Under the pieces are notes generated by a model, which worked only from the letters and a program-made list of their open reading frames with translations, did no database searches and had not been told where the DNA came from. This document shows, piece by piece, positions 11,727-21,212 of a stretch of 64,000 nt of DNA. The number at the start of each line of letters is the position of its first letter. The stretch's first letter is position 1. The translations under genes and the position numbers were made by a program. The DNA is from Marinobacter sp. F4206. Lineage in GTDB: Bacteria; Pseudomonadota; Gammaproteobacteria; Pseudomonadales; Oleiphilaceae. The DNA lies in contig NZ_JAHXKI010000001.1 in assembly GCF_019392195.1 (NCBI RefSeq), positions 186,001 through 250,000 of the forward strand, written 5' to 3'.

Positions 11727-11914
11727 AATTTTGCTCGTCTATTGTTAAGGACCCGATCATCACAATGGCCGTCTGCGTCCGCAACATAGTTTTACAATTT
11801 TTTTGAAGGTTTCGGCCTTTTTTGATCAGGTTCTGTTCTAAAGTAAAGACTTTAATCACGTTTTGGGCCGGTTAAGCCGGCACATGTTCCGCCGATGGAG
11901 AAGGAATTCTGGCT

Positions 11915-12868
11915 TTGGAACTGTCTAACGTGGGCTCCCTTCACGGCCCTGGTCAAGGTGAAGTTTGCCCCAATCTCTTGCGGGTCGCCGTCCTGATGGC
12001 TGTACTGCTGTGCCCAGCATCCTGGGTCCATGCTGGTGCGTCGGTCGATCCCACCCGCGATTATCTCCTGTGGTACCGCAACTACGACAGCCCCGCCATC
12101 CACGCGCTGGTCAAACTTGCGCTTCGGAAAACGCCGGAATACGGATCGTATCGGCTGGTCCGAAGCCAGGAACTCAGTCAAGGACGGGTGCTGCGAGAGC
12201 TAAGCCGGAACCAGTCCCGGCTGGTGGATATCGCGAACGTCGCCACCTCTCAGGAAAGGGAAGCCTTTCTGACGGCCGTGCCCATCCCCATTGACGGAGG
12301 GCTGCTGGGCTTCCGGGTCTGTGTCGTACGACCTGAAAACTTACCCCTGTTCACGAACATTCGCACCCTCGAAGACCTTGAAGGATCGAATATCCGCATC
12401 GGACAGGGCACCCACTGGCCCGACACCGAAGTACTGCGGGCCAACAACATCAAGGTCGTTACCCACACACGCTATGAAATTCTTTTCTCAATGCTTCGGA
12501 ATGACCGTTTCGAATGTTTCGCCAGAGGAGCCAGCGAGGTCCTCTACGATCTGGAGGTCGAAGCCGATCCCAATCTGGTGATTGAGCCGGACATTCTCCT
12601 GGCCTATGCCATGCCTTCGTACCTGTTTGTGGCGCAGGAAGATCGGCAAACGGCCCACAGACTGCAGTTGGGAATGGAGCGCGCCATACTGGACGGAAGT
12701 TTTGGGGAATTTCTGAAGACTTACTATGGTAGAGCGGTGAAAGAACTGAACCTGCCCCGCCGTCGTGTCCTGGTTCTGGAGAACCCCTATCTCAGTGAGG
12801 ATTCAGGGAATGTCGGACGGCGGACACTGGAAACCCTGCGCCGCCGTCTCGACCTGCTCAGCCGCTAA
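11915..12868 (+). CDS. Periplasmic solute-binding-like protein, family 3 type
   Basis: A 317-residue exported protein. A hydrophobic signal peptide (about residues 21-42, [20 protein letters not shown]) precedes a bilobal binding-protein-like domain related to SBP family 3. [27 protein letters not shown] resembles the hinge and second-lobe entry of such proteins. No ABC permease or ATPase is adjacent, so it may serve as a sensor-type or orphan binding protein. I take the TTG at 11915 as start because GAAGGA lies 9 nt upstream. The convergent chemoreceptor gene overlaps its stop codon by a few bases; a functional link is possible but unproven. Confidence 0.65.
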   Translation: MELSNVGSLHGPGQGEVCPNLLRVAVLMAVLLCPASWVHAGASVDPTRDYLLWYRNYDSPAIHALVKLALRKTPEYGSYRLVRSQELSQGRVLRELSRNQSRLVDIANVATSQEREAFLTAVPIPIDGGLLGFRVCVVRPENLPLFTNIRTLEDLEGSNIRIGQGTHWPDTEVLRANNIKVVTHTRYEILFSMLRNDRFECFARGASEVLYDLEVEADPNLVIEPDILLAYAMPSYLFVAQEDRQTAHRLQLGMERAILDGSFGEFLKTYYGRAVKELNLPRRRVLVLENPYLSEDSGNVGRRTLETLRRRLDLLSR

Positions 12869-14751
12869 ACCCGGAACCGGGAGGCGTTCTGATTGAGGGT
12901 CTGTCCGATGCTCTCGATCTGCCCACTGTAAACGTCGTTTTCACTGGCTGCCGCCGCGGCTTCCTGACCCTGATCGGCAATTCGTGTGATTGACGAATTC
13001 AGTTCCTCTGTGACCGACGTCTGCTCTTCCGATGCCGTTGCGATCTGCGAAGTCATCTGGTTGATTGAGGTGATTGCCTCGGCAATCCGGCTCAATGCCT
13101 CCATGGCATCCTGGGCCTTCTCCATACTGACGTTGGAAACAGCCGTGGATGCGTTCATCACGTCCACCGCATCGTTGGCCCCTTTCTGCAGGCGCTCAAT
13201 CATATTGTTGATTTCTTCCGTGCTGGCCTGGGTTCTCTGGGCCAGGTTACGGACTTCATCCGCCACTACAGCGAATCCGCGACCCGCCTCACCGGCCCGG
13301 GCCGCTTCGATGGCGGCGTTGAGCGCGAGCAGATTCGTCTGTTCGGCGATTCCCTGGATCACTTCGAGGACCGAGGTGATTGCGGTGACATCCTTGCCCA
13401 GTGTATTGATCACCTCGGCGGCCGCGTTAACTTCCCGGGCCAGCTTCTGCACCGCATCCCGCGAGGCCGCGACGGTTTCCAGCGATGCCCGGCTATCGTT
13501 ATCCGCGGTGTTGGCGGCATCGGCGGTCTGCTGGGCATTCTGGGCAATCTCTCCAGCCGCCGCTGACATCTCGTTGATGGCCGTTGCAACCATATCGATT
13601 TCGGCCTGCTGCTGCTCCACGCTGGAACGGCTGGTGCTGGCCGTATCGCGCAGGGATCGAACGTTGCTGCCCAACTCCTCGCTACCCTGCTGAACGTCCC
13701 GAACCACCGTCTGGATATTTTCCACGAACCGGTTGAAGCTCTCCGCCAGCTGCCCAAATTCGTCCCGGGCCGTGACTTCCAGTCTCTGGGTCAGGTCCGC
13801 ATCGCCGGTGCCAATATCTGCCATGGCGCTGTTTAGTCTGCGTAGGGGCGACATCAGCACCTTGATTCCCAAGTGCAGCACCACCAGGGACACCAGCAGA
13901 CCAATAATGGCGATCACCAGGCCCGTCATGCGAGCGTTCTGCACCGGCGCGTTGATTTTATCCTGGTTAACGAACGTCCCCAGATACCAGTCCACGCCCC
14001 GGGCGTCGCTGATAGGGTAAAAACTGGCACTCCATGAGGCTTCCCCGGTCGCGTAGTCATGGGCCCGGCCATCCAGGAACGGCTTCATGCCAATCAGCGT
14101 CTTGATGTTCTTGCCGATCAGTTCCTCGTCAGGGTGAAACAGAACGATGCCCTTGGCATTGATCAACGCGGCGTAGCCGGTGTCTGCAAGCGTGACGGTT
14201 TCCAGCGTTTTCTCAATGGCGCCGAGCCCGATATCCGCCCCGGCAACACCCTCATAGGCACCATTTTTCACCGGTGCGAGTGTGGAAATGATAGTGTCAT
14301 TGGTGCTGGCATCCCGGTACGGTTCGGTAAAGGAGGCTTGGCCAAGACTCATGGCTTTTTTGTACCAGGGCCGAACTCGCGGATCGTAATCTGCCGGCAG
14401 GGTGGCGTTGGCGGCTTCGGACTTCATTAGCATGAAGCCATCGGTCCGGCCCACGTAAACATCCCGGAACCCCCCGCCGGTGGTGATGGCCTGGAGTACC
14501 GTACGGGCCTGTTCGTCGGTTTTCGCCCGCTCCAGTGCTTTGGCGGCCGATTCGGTCATGGTCAGCCGGGTGTTAAGCCAATCGGCGATACTCGACGTAC
14601 TCTGGGCGACCGTATCGTCGATCAGCGCATCGACGTAGGTGGACGTGGTTTGCTGCAATCGCAGGTCGCCGGAGAGCGTAAAAGCGCCCATAACAAGCAA
14701 AAGCAGCACACTGAAGGCGATCAGGAGCTTTTGGCCAAAAGTCAGGTTCAC
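12865..14751 (-). CDS. Methyl-accepting chemotaxis protein with periplasmic dCache-type sensor
   Basis: A 628-residue inner-membrane chemoreceptor. The first transmembrane helix is near residues 8-28 and the periplasmic sensor at about 30-275, with [19 protein letters not shown] typical of dCache domains. The second helix (about 278-298) leads into a HAMP domain. The cytoplasmic hairpin tip is [24 protein letters not shown], the CheW/CheA contact site, so it should feed a CheA pathway. The GTG at 14751 has a GAGGA box 7 nt upstream. dCache domains often bind amino acids or other small metabolites; the ligand here is unknown. No che genes are in the window. Confidence 0.93.
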   Translation of the reverse strand: MNLTFGQKLLIAFSVLLLLVMGAFTLSGDLRLQQTTSTYVDALIDDTVAQSTSSIADWLNTRLTMTESAAKALERAKTDEQARTVLQAITTGGGFRDVYVGRTDGFMLMKSEAANATLPADYDPRVRPWYKKAMSLGQASFTEPYRDASTNDTIISTLAPVKNGAYEGVAGADIGLGAIEKTLETVTLADTGYAALINAKGIVLFHPDEELIGKNIKTLIGMKPFLDGRAHDYATGEASWSASFYPISDARGVDWYLGTFVNQDKINAPVQNARMTGLVIAIIGLLVSLVVLHLGIKVLMSPLRRLNSAMADIGTGDADLTQRLEVTARDEFGQLAESFNRFVENIQTVVRDVQQGSEELGSNVRSLRDTASTSRSSVEQQQAEIDMVATAINEMSAAAGEIAQNAQQTADAANTADNDSRASLETVAASRDAVQKLAREVNAAAEVINTLGKDVTAITSVLEVIQGIAEQTNLLALNAAIEAARAGEAGRGFAVVADEVRNLAQRTQASTEEINNMIERLQKGANDAVDVMNASTAVSNVSMEKAQDAMEALSRIAEAITSINQMTSQIATASEEQTSVTEELNSSITRIADQGQEAAAAASENDVYSGQIESIGQTLNQNASRFRV

Positions 14752-14948
14752 GGTGGAATCCTCGCGGGGAAATCATTGGGTATCATTAACGAAAGCACTG
14801 GAAGGTACGCTTTCCCGAAATAAAAGTCCGTTAAGTGATGTTTCGGCCTGTTATGCGAACTCTTTAACAGCATCTGATAAACTTCTGTAACTAGTTGCCG
14901 GTTACGTCGCTTTCTCCATTTTCGAACCTCAAACGGGAGCCGATCTGA

Positions 14949-16469
14949 ATGGCCCACGAAGAACTTCACCTCAATCTCAGGAATCTGACACTCGAGGATT
15001 ACGATCAACTTCAGATCCTGATGGACCGAATTTACGATGACATCGGAGGTGCGTGGCCGAAGGAAACCATCAAGGCCCTGGTGGAGCAATTTCCGGACGG
15101 GCAGATCTGTATCGAGGATAACGGTCAGCTCATCGCCGTGGCCCTGACCGTCTGCGTCAAATATGAGCGGTTCAGCAATCCGCATACCTACGACGACCTC
15201 ATCCTCCGTAACGAAAAGATCTGGCACAACGCCAACGGTGACTCTCTTTACGGCCTGGACGTCTTCATCCACCCGGAATTCCGCGGTTATCGCCTGGGTC
15301 GGCGGCTCTACGAGGCTCGAAAAGAGCTCTGCCGTTCGATGAATCTGCGGGCCATTCTCGCCGGCGGCCGCATTCCCAACTATCACAAGTACTCGGACCA
15401 GTATTCGCCGGCCGAATACATTCAGCGGGTGGATCGTAAGGAAATCTACGACCCGATCCTGACCTTCCAGCTGTCGAACGACTTCCAGGTCACTCGCCTG
15501 ATGCACAAGTACCTGCCGGAGGATGAGAAGTCCCTCGGCTACGCCACCCTGCTGGAATGGCGAAACATCCTCTACACGCCGCCCTCCTCCGTTTTGAACG
15601 TGAAGAAAACCCAGGTCCGACTTGGCGCCGTGCAATGGCAGATGCGTGAATTCACGTCAGTGGAGGAAGTGCTCAAGCAGGTGGAATACTTTGTCGATGC
15701 GCTCTCTGATTACAAGAGCGACTTCGCCCTGTTCCCCGAGTTCTTCAACGCACCGCTGATGGGCCTGACCGATCAGATGGACCAGACCCGCGCTATCCGC
15801 TTTCTGGCGGGTTTCACCGAGCAGTTCCGGGACGAAATGTCTGAGATGGCGGTGAGCTACAACATCAATATCATCACAGGCTCCATGCCCCTGCTTGAAA
15901 ACGACCGCGTCTATAACGTGTCCTACCTGTGCCACCGCGACGGCCGGGTTGATGAGCAGCGCAAGATTCATATCACGCCACATGAACGCCGGGACTGGGT
16001 CATCGAAGGTGGTAGTGATTTCGAAGTGTTCGACACCGATGCCGGCCGGGTCGCAATCATGATCTGCTACGACATCGAGTTCCCGGAATTGGGGCGGATT
16101 GCCTCCAGCGAAGACGTCGACATCATCATGGTTCCGTTCTGGACAGACACCAAGAACGGCTACTTGCGAGTTCGCCACTGCGCGCAGGCTCGGGCCATCG
16201 AAAACGAGTGTTATGTCGTGATCACCGGCAGTGTCGGCAACTTGCCGAAAGTTGAAAACCTGGACGTCCAGTACGCCCAGTCTTCCGTATTTTCCCCGTC
16301 GGATTTTGCCTTTCCCCACGATGCGGTAATGGCGGAAACCACGCCGAATACGGAAATGATCATGTTCTCGGACATGGACCTCGAAAAACTCAAGTTGGTA
16401 CGGAACGAGGGTTCTGTCACCAACCTGAAAGATCGGCGCGTGGACATGTATGAACTAAAGAAGAAGTAG
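14949..16469 (+). CDS. Bifunctional GNAT acetyltransferase / carbon-nitrogen hydrolase
   Basis: A natural two-domain fusion of 506 residues. Residues about 8-215 form a GNAT N-acetyltransferase-like domain, with DVFIHPEFRGYRLGRRLYEARKE matching the acetyl-CoA pyrophosphate loop. Residues about 225-490 form a nitrilase-superfamily domain with a complete triad: Glu in FPEFFNAPL, Lys in RKIHITPHE and Cys in MICYDIEFPELG. Such fusions occur widely in proteobacteria, but the substrate is not established; an amide released or acylated in coupled steps is an inference. The gene is monocistronic with about 200 nt of upstream DNA separating it from the divergent chemoreceptor. Confidence 0.9.
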   Translation: MAHEELHLNLRNLTLEDYDQLQILMDRIYDDIGGAWPKETIKALVEQFPDGQICIEDNGQLIAVALTVCVKYERFSNPHTYDDLILRNEKIWHNANGDSLYGLDVFIHPEFRGYRLGRRLYEARKELCRSMNLRAILAGGRIPNYHKYSDQYSPAEYIQRVDRKEIYDPILTFQLSNDFQVTRLMHKYLPEDEKSLGYATLLEWRNILYTPPSSVLNVKKTQVRLGAVQWQMREFTSVEEVLKQVEYFVDALSDYKSDFALFPEFFNAPLMGLTDQMDQTRAIRFLAGFTEQFRDEMSEMAVSYNINIITGSMPLLENDRVYNVSYLCHRDGRVDEQRKIHITPHERRDWVIEGGSDFEVFDTDAGRVAIMICYDIEFPELGRIASSEDVDIIMVPFWTDTKNGYLRVRHCAQARAIENECYVVITGSVGNLPKVENLDVQYAQSSVFSPSDFAFPHDAVMAETTPNTEMIMFSDMDLEKLKLVRNEGSVTNLKDRRVDMYELKKK

Positions 16470-16631
16470 TCCCGGCAGATAAACTCTCGGGGAGTTGAAG
16501 AACTGCCTGAGAGCTACAGCGTAGGGCACTGATGGCGTTGCCAAACCGCAAATCAGTGTCTATTGTTTAGACAATATCCAGCTCGTCTTCCGATAAGCGG
16601 GCTGCAGTGGATACGGAAATCACCAGAGTAA

Positions 16632-17036
16632 ATGTTGATGAATGAATCACTACCAGACTTGGTTGCGCAGTTTCGAGTAAGGCAGGGTCTGTTCCGAAAG
16701 GAGCTCGTTGAAGCCGATCTCTACGAATTGGACGCATATGGGTGTGTGATGAAGACCGACAAGGTATTCAAACCTGGCGATACCATCGTTCTCGACCTCG
16801 TTATGGATATGCCCTTCGACAAAATTCGCGCCGAGGGTGTCACCGGACTTGTGACAGAACGAAGAAAACACTGCAGCAACTTCTTTTACTCTATTGATTT
16901 TGTTGAGATAGATTCCGAGAAAGACTCTCCCCTCGCGGAGAAACTCCGTAGAATCCGGGAAGTACTCTCGAAAAAGCAGTCTCTGAAATCAAGACGTTCC
17001 CCAGGGCCTCTCTCCGGCTTCCGGCAATTGGCCTGA
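16632..17036 (+). CDS. PilZ-like small protein lacking an obvious c-di-GMP motif
   Basis: A 134-residue cytoplasmic protein. The succession YELDAYGCVMKTDKVFKPGDTI, an alternating strand AEGVTGLVTERR and FFYSIDFVEI resembles a PilZ beta-barrel, followed by a helix (about residues 95-115) and a basic tail. The RxxxR and DxSxxG motifs that bind c-di-GMP are not clearly present, so it could be a degenerate PilZ domain acting through protein contacts. It may start at 16632 or at the ATG two codons later. It lies 42 nt before the phasin/histone-like gene on the same strand. The family call rests on pattern similarity only. Confidence 0.55.
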   Translation: MLMNESLPDLVAQFRVRQGLFRKELVEADLYELDAYGCVMKTDKVFKPGDTIVLDLVMDMPFDKIRAEGVTGLVTERRKHCSNFFYSIDFVEIDSEKDSPLAEKLRRIREVLSKKQSLKSRRSPGPLSGFRQLA

Positions 17037-17078
17037 TCCTGTTCGCCCGTTCTATCCCCACCCGCAAGGAGATGTCTC

Positions 17079-17762
17079 ATGGCAAAGAAAGCCAAACCGA
17101 GCGTTGATAAGATCGTCAAGAAGGTTAACAAGGAATTCGAGAAGACGTCCTCCCAGATCGAAGGACTGGTCAACGACGCGCTTAAGCAGTTCGACAGCTT
17201 GCAGCAACAGATTCAGGACCCGGTCAGGAAACTGCTTAAAGAGGTGGACGACCTGCGAGATCGCGAAATGAAGCGATTCAATGAAGAGTTCGAACGCAGG
17301 CTGAACGAGTTCCATGAACTTCAGAGCAGCATTCTCGAGCGTCTTGGGGTGGCTTCGAAAGAAGCCGGAGAAGAGGTCAAGAAACGCACCGAGGAAATCA
17401 GCAAGGAAGCAAAAACGGCAGCCAAGAAGTCGGCACCGAAAACTTCCGCCAAATCCGGCAGCACGGCCGCCAAGCCTGCAGCCAAAAAAGCAACTGCAAA
17501 GAAGACTCCGGCCAAAAAAGCTCCTTCGAAGAAGCCGGCGGCCAAAAAGCCTGCGACCACTGCGGCCAAGCCTGTCGACAAGGGCAACTTGACTCTGGTG
17601 AAGGGCATTGGCCCGGCGACAGCCAAGAAAATGAAGGAAGCTGGCATTACCTCCATTGATCAGATCGCCAACCCGTCTGCGGCCGACCAGGAAAAACTCA
17701 AGGCCTTCTCCAGCGTCAAAGGATTTTCCCAGTTCACGACTGAAGCCAAGAAAATCGTCTGA
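17079..17762 (+). CDS. Phasin-like coiled-coil protein with Lys/Ala-rich tail and C-terminal helix-hairpin-helix
   Basis: A 227-residue, very basic protein in three parts. Residues 1-100 are a heptad-rich amphipathic helical region like polyhydroxyalkanoate granule-associated proteins. Residues about 105-165 are a low-complexity Lys/Ala/Pro tract with repeated AAKKPAAKK-type units, as in bacterial histone H1-like and AlgP proteins. Residues about 170-227 are a helix-hairpin-helix-like domain (LTLVKGIGPATAKKMKEAG). This could link granules to DNA or organise the nucleoid; no PHA synthase genes are nearby. A good GGAG box precedes the ATG at 17079. Its stop overlaps the selD start by one base (TGATG), suggesting translational coupling with an apparently unrelated enzyme. 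Confidence 0.7.
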   Translation: MAKKAKPSVDKIVKKVNKEFEKTSSQIEGLVNDALKQFDSLQQQIQDPVRKLLKEVDDLRDREMKRFNEEFERRLNEFHELQSSILERLGVASKEAGEEVKKRTEEISKEAKTAAKKSAPKTSAKSGSTAAKPAAKKATAKKTPAKKAPSKKPAAKKPATTAAKPVDKGNLTLVKGIGPATAKKMKEAGITSIDQIANPSAADQEKLKAFSSVKGFSQFTTEAKKIV

Positions 17763-20038
17763 TGCGAACGCCTGACCAGCCTGTATTACGGGACATAGTC
17801 CTGATTGGCGGTGGGCACAGCCACGTCGGGGTACTGAAGCGGTTCGCGATGAACCCCGTCCCCGGCGTGCGCCTGACCCTGATCTGCCGAGATACCCATA
17901 CGCCCTATTCCGGTATGCTGCCCGGTTATGTTGCGGGCCATTATACCTACGACGACGTTCATATAGATCTCAGCCGGCTGGCCGAATTCGCCGGGGCCCG
18001 ATTCTATCGCGACGAAGCCGTTGGTATCGACCGGGAGCAGAAACGTGTGCTCTGCCGGGGTCGACCGGATGTGCCCTATGACATTCTGTCGATCAACATC
18101 GGCTCATCGCCGCGTGTCAATGAAGTCGAGGGTGCAGCCGACCACGCGGTTCCGGTCAAACCCATTACCGGTTTCAATAACCGCTGGCTTGCCTTGTTAT
18201 CCAGGATCGAGAACCACGATGGCCCCCTTTCCATCGCAGTCGTTGGTGCCGGCGCGGGCGGCGTTGAGCTGACGCTCGCCATGCAGTTCCGATTGACGAA
18301 AGAACTCAGGCAACGCGGTAAGGACCCCGATCAGCTGCACTTCCATCTGTTCGACGCGGCCAACGAGATTCTTCCCACCCACAATCCCAAGGTCCGTGAA
18401 GTCTTCCGCAAGACTCTGTCTGATCGGGGTGTGAAAGTTCATCTCGGCTCCCCGGTAAGTCGAGTTCAGGACGGCCTGCTGTTAACGGAATCCGGAGAAT
18501 CCCTCCAGACAGACGAGGTCCTTTGGGTAACCCGGGCCGGCGGCCCCGAGTGGCTGAAGGACACCGGCCTGGCCCTCGATGAGGGCCTGTTTCTTCGGGT
18601 GCGGGACACGCTCCAGTCGGAGAACGACGACAGCATTTTTGCAGCCGGCGATATTGCCAACGTGGTCAACCACCCAAGGGAAAAGGCCGGTGTCTTTGCG
18701 GTCCGACAGGGGCCTCCCCTTGCCGACAACCTGAAGCGCCTTGCCCTGGGCAAGGCTACCAAGGATTTTCATCCCCAGAAAAAATGGTTGGCGTTAATCA
18801 GTACTGGTGACAAATACGCCGTTGCCTCCCGCGGCAATATGCAATTTGACGGCGCCCTCGTCTGGCGCTGGAAGGACTGGATCGACCGTAGGTTCATGAA
18901 GAAGTTCAATGACCTGCCGGAAATGGCCGATGAAGCCAAACTTCCCGATACTGCGGCGGCCCAGAACCCGGAAGAAGCTTCTCAGGCCATTTCAGCCGTG
19001 GCCATGCGTTGTGGCGGCTGTGGCGCGAAGGTTGGCAGTACTGTGCTGTCTCGTGCACTCGGGGAACTCAAGCCGATCGAGCGCGACGATATCATCATCG
19101 GCCTGCATGCCCCCGACGATGCGGCCGTTCTCCGGGTTCCTCCTGGCAAGGCCGTCGTCCATACCGTCGATTTTTTCCGGGCGTTTATCGACGATCCCTA
19201 CGTGTTCGGCCGGGTTGCGGCCAATCACAGCCTCGGTGACGTCTTCGCCATGGGCGCCGAAGCCCAGAGCGCGACCGCCGTCGCGACCGTACCCTACGGC
19301 ATTGAATCGAAGGTCGAGGATGTCGTCTACCAGATGATGTCCGGTGCCGTGGACGTCTTGAATGAGGCCGGGTGCGCCCTCGTGGGTGGCCACACAGGCG
19401 AAGGCAAGGAACTGGCTCTGGGATTTGCCGTAAACGGTCTCATTGATCCTGATGAAGTCATGAGCAAGGGCGGATTACGAGCCGGCGACGTTCTTGTGCT
19501 CACCAAGCCGATTGGCACCGGCACGCTGTTTGCCGCTCATGCCCGGCTTGCGGCCAGGGGGCGATGGATCGACAGCGCCCTCACCTCCATGATCCAGTCC
19601 AACAAACTCGCGGCGGAATGCCTGAGACGCCACGGATCCCGTGCCTGCACTGACGTTACCGGCTTCGGCCTGCTCGGACACCTGGTGGAAATGACGCGCC
19701 CCTCGGGCGTTGACGCGGAGCTGGATCTATCGGCGATCCCGATACTGCCGGGGGCGGAAGAAACCGCGGCCGCCGGCATCCTTAGCTCTCTCCAGCCTGC
19801 CAATATTCGCCTGCGCCGCGGTATTCGGGACCAGGAGAAGTGGGTCAAACATCCCAGGTACCCCCTGATCTTTGATCCGCAAACAGCGGGCGGGCTGCTC
19901 GCCAGTGTGGCAGCAGATCAGGCCGAAGCCTGTGTGCGTGAACTGAAATCCCTGGGTTACCCGCACACCGCCATCATCGGCCGGGTGCTTCCACAGGATA
20001 TGGAAGGGGCGATCGAACCCATCTCACTGAAGGATTGA
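17762..20038 (+). CDS. selD: Selenide, water dikinase fused to an N-terminal NDH-2-like FAD oxidoreductase
   Basis: A 758-residue fusion. Residues about 1-380 are a pyridine-nucleotide-disulfide/NDH-2-like flavoprotein: IVLIGGGHSHVGVLKRF is the FAD Rossmann motif, AVVGAGAGGVELTLAM the NAD(P)H motif, and IFAAGDIANV the C-terminal FAD motif. Residues about 412-758 are SelD, which makes selenophosphate from selenide and ATP. The active site reads CGGCGAKV, keeping the catalytic Cys (420) and Lys (423); the second Cys of E. coli SelD is Ala here. DVTGFGLLGHL and FDPQTAGGLLAS are further SelD hallmarks. The flavoprotein half may reduce a selenium donor, which is inference. It converges, 17 nt apart, with a SenB-like gene, and a selenium-type ABC importer lies just beyond. 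selA, selB, selC and mnmH are not in the window. Confidence 0.94.
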   Translation: MRTPDQPVLRDIVLIGGGHSHVGVLKRFAMNPVPGVRLTLICRDTHTPYSGMLPGYVAGHYTYDDVHIDLSRLAEFAGARFYRDEAVGIDREQKRVLCRGRPDVPYDILSINIGSSPRVNEVEGAADHAVPVKPITGFNNRWLALLSRIENHDGPLSIAVVGAGAGGVELTLAMQFRLTKELRQRGKDPDQLHFHLFDAANEILPTHNPKVREVFRKTLSDRGVKVHLGSPVSRVQDGLLLTESGESLQTDEVLWVTRAGGPEWLKDTGLALDEGLFLRVRDTLQSENDDSIFAAGDIANVVNHPREKAGVFAVRQGPPLADNLKRLALGKATKDFHPQKKWLALISTGDKYAVASRGNMQFDGALVWRWKDWIDRRFMKKFNDLPEMADEAKLPDTAAAQNPEEASQAISAVAMRCGGCGAKVGSTVLSRALGELKPIERDDIIIGLHAPDDAAVLRVPPGKAVVHTVDFFRAFIDDPYVFGRVAANHSLGDVFAMGAEAQSATAVATVPYGIESKVEDVVYQMMSGAVDVLNEAGCALVGGHTGEGKELALGFAVNGLIDPDEVMSKGGLRAGDVLVLTKPIGTGTLFAAHARLAARGRWIDSALTSMIQSNKLAAECLRRHGSRACTDVTGFGLLGHLVEMTRPSGVDAELDLSAIPILPGAEETAAAGILSSLQPANIRLRRGIRDQEKWVKHPRYPLIFDPQTAGGLLASVAADQAEACVRELKSLGYPHTAIIGRVLPQDMEGAIEPISLKD

Positions 20039-20055
20039 TGGCCCGAACGGAGCGC

Positions 20056-21039
20056 TCAGCTACTGCAAGCAGCGCGGCCTTGAACAGCCAGCTGCAACGC
20101 CTTCTCCAGGGACCGTTGTTCGTTCTCCGGCGTGAAACGGGGAGCAACCTCGGCCACCTGGGCCGACAAGCGCCCCAGAAACCCCGGTTCGGACTCAGCA
20201 CGACTCAGTAGGCTGGCAAGTGAAACCTCATCCCGGGCCGGGAAGTAACCTTCGTAGTCCTCGCCCAGCAGGCCGCGGTTGCCCGGAATGTCCGAGGCGA
20301 GTATGGGCAGCCCCGCCCGACAGGCCTCGGAGACGACATTGGCACCGCCCTCCATTACCGAGCTGATCACCATGAGCTGGCACCGCGCCATCAGGGCCCG
20401 GGTCTCTGCCTGGTCGAGTTCACCGAGCCATTCGAAACGAGGGTTCTGCGCTACCTCCTGCTCGACCATCGCTTGCCACTCCGCGTTGTGCGGTTTGCCA
20501 GCACAGAGCACCCGGAGTTTCGAATTATCAGGCACAAGCCGAGCGGCCACAGCGGTACGGAGGGAATCCTTCTCCTCACGCAGGTGGCCGATCACACAGA
20601 CATCGAATGAACTGTCATTACGGTTGGCCGAACCCGGTCTCGGAACCGCGTCAGCGGACTGAAACAGGGTAATCAGCTTATTGGTGAATTCCGGCGGAAT
20701 ATCTCCGGCCACCCGGTCGTGCAACCCGATCAAGACATCGGCCGCCGCCATGGAAGCCCGCGTGGGAAGTGGGTATTCCCTCTGGTGGCGGTAAATGTCG
20801 GTTCCGGTCAACGCCAGAATCAGGGGTGCCTGTGGCCAGCATTTCCGAAACACCTGGATAGCATCGTGGCTGCGCCAGGCGTGGAGAGCAATAAAGGCAT
20901 CGCAGGGCTCCCCGGCATAGTCGGTCACCACCGTGACCTGATGTCCGGCTTGTCCGAGCAGGTTGGCCCAGCGTTCTGCGGTTGCCCGATTTCCCGCACG
21001 GGATCCGGGAGGCGCGGGGGTGATCATTATTATTTTCAT
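20056..21039 (-). CDS. senB: SenB-like selenosugar synthase (glycosyltransferase, TIGR04348 type)
   Basis: A 327-residue GT-B-like glycosyltransferase. The start (IITPAPPGSRAGNRATAERWANLL-like segment, residues 5-29), then LILALTGTDIYRHQ, VIGHLREEKDSLR and the C-terminal EGGANVVSEACRAGLPILAS followed by GNRGLLGEDYEGYFP match the family I know as TIGR04348, now called SenB. SenB joins selenophosphate, supplied by SelD/SenC, to a UDP-sugar to form a selenosugar in selenoneine biosynthesis. Adjacency to selD and an oxyanion-type importer supports that role. SenA, the selenoneine synthase, is not in the window, so the final product is uncertain. The ATG at 21039 opens the frame. I assign the family by remembered motifs, not by a search. 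Confidence 0.8.
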   Translation of the reverse strand: MKIIMITPAPPGSRAGNRATAERWANLLGQAGHQVTVVTDYAGEPCDAFIALHAWRSHDAIQVFRKCWPQAPLILALTGTDIYRHQREYPLPTRASMAAADVLIGLHDRVAGDIPPEFTNKLITLFQSADAVPRPGSANRNDSSFDVCVIGHLREEKDSLRTAVAARLVPDNSKLRVLCAGKPHNAEWQAMVEQEVAQNPRFEWLGELDQAETRALMARCQLMVISSVMEGGANVVSEACRAGLPILASDIPGNRGLLGEDYEGYFPARDEVSLASLLSRAESEPGFLGRLSAQVAEVAPRFTPENEQRSLEKALQLAVQGRAACSS

Positions 21040-21212
21040 CTTTATCCCATTTACAAACGATGCCAGAACTTGAGGTTACAGGGCTGAGCCATTCAAACGA
21101 GCAACTCGTATAGCTGTTCAGAGTTAGCGTAAATCAAGGTATCCTTTGGCGTTCGGGATGCAATCCGCGTTCGCTCGTCCCAGTCATCCAATCACAGAAC
21201 TAAGGACATCAA

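Noticed and set aside
14748..15635. 295-codon open frame on the minus strand
   Set aside because: Antisense to the GNAT-nitrilase fusion gene.
17380..17580. Possible DNA tandem repeat array
   Set aside because: It is the Lys/Ala/Pro-rich coding stretch of the phasin-like gene, with irregular unit length, not a non-coding repeat or CRISPR.
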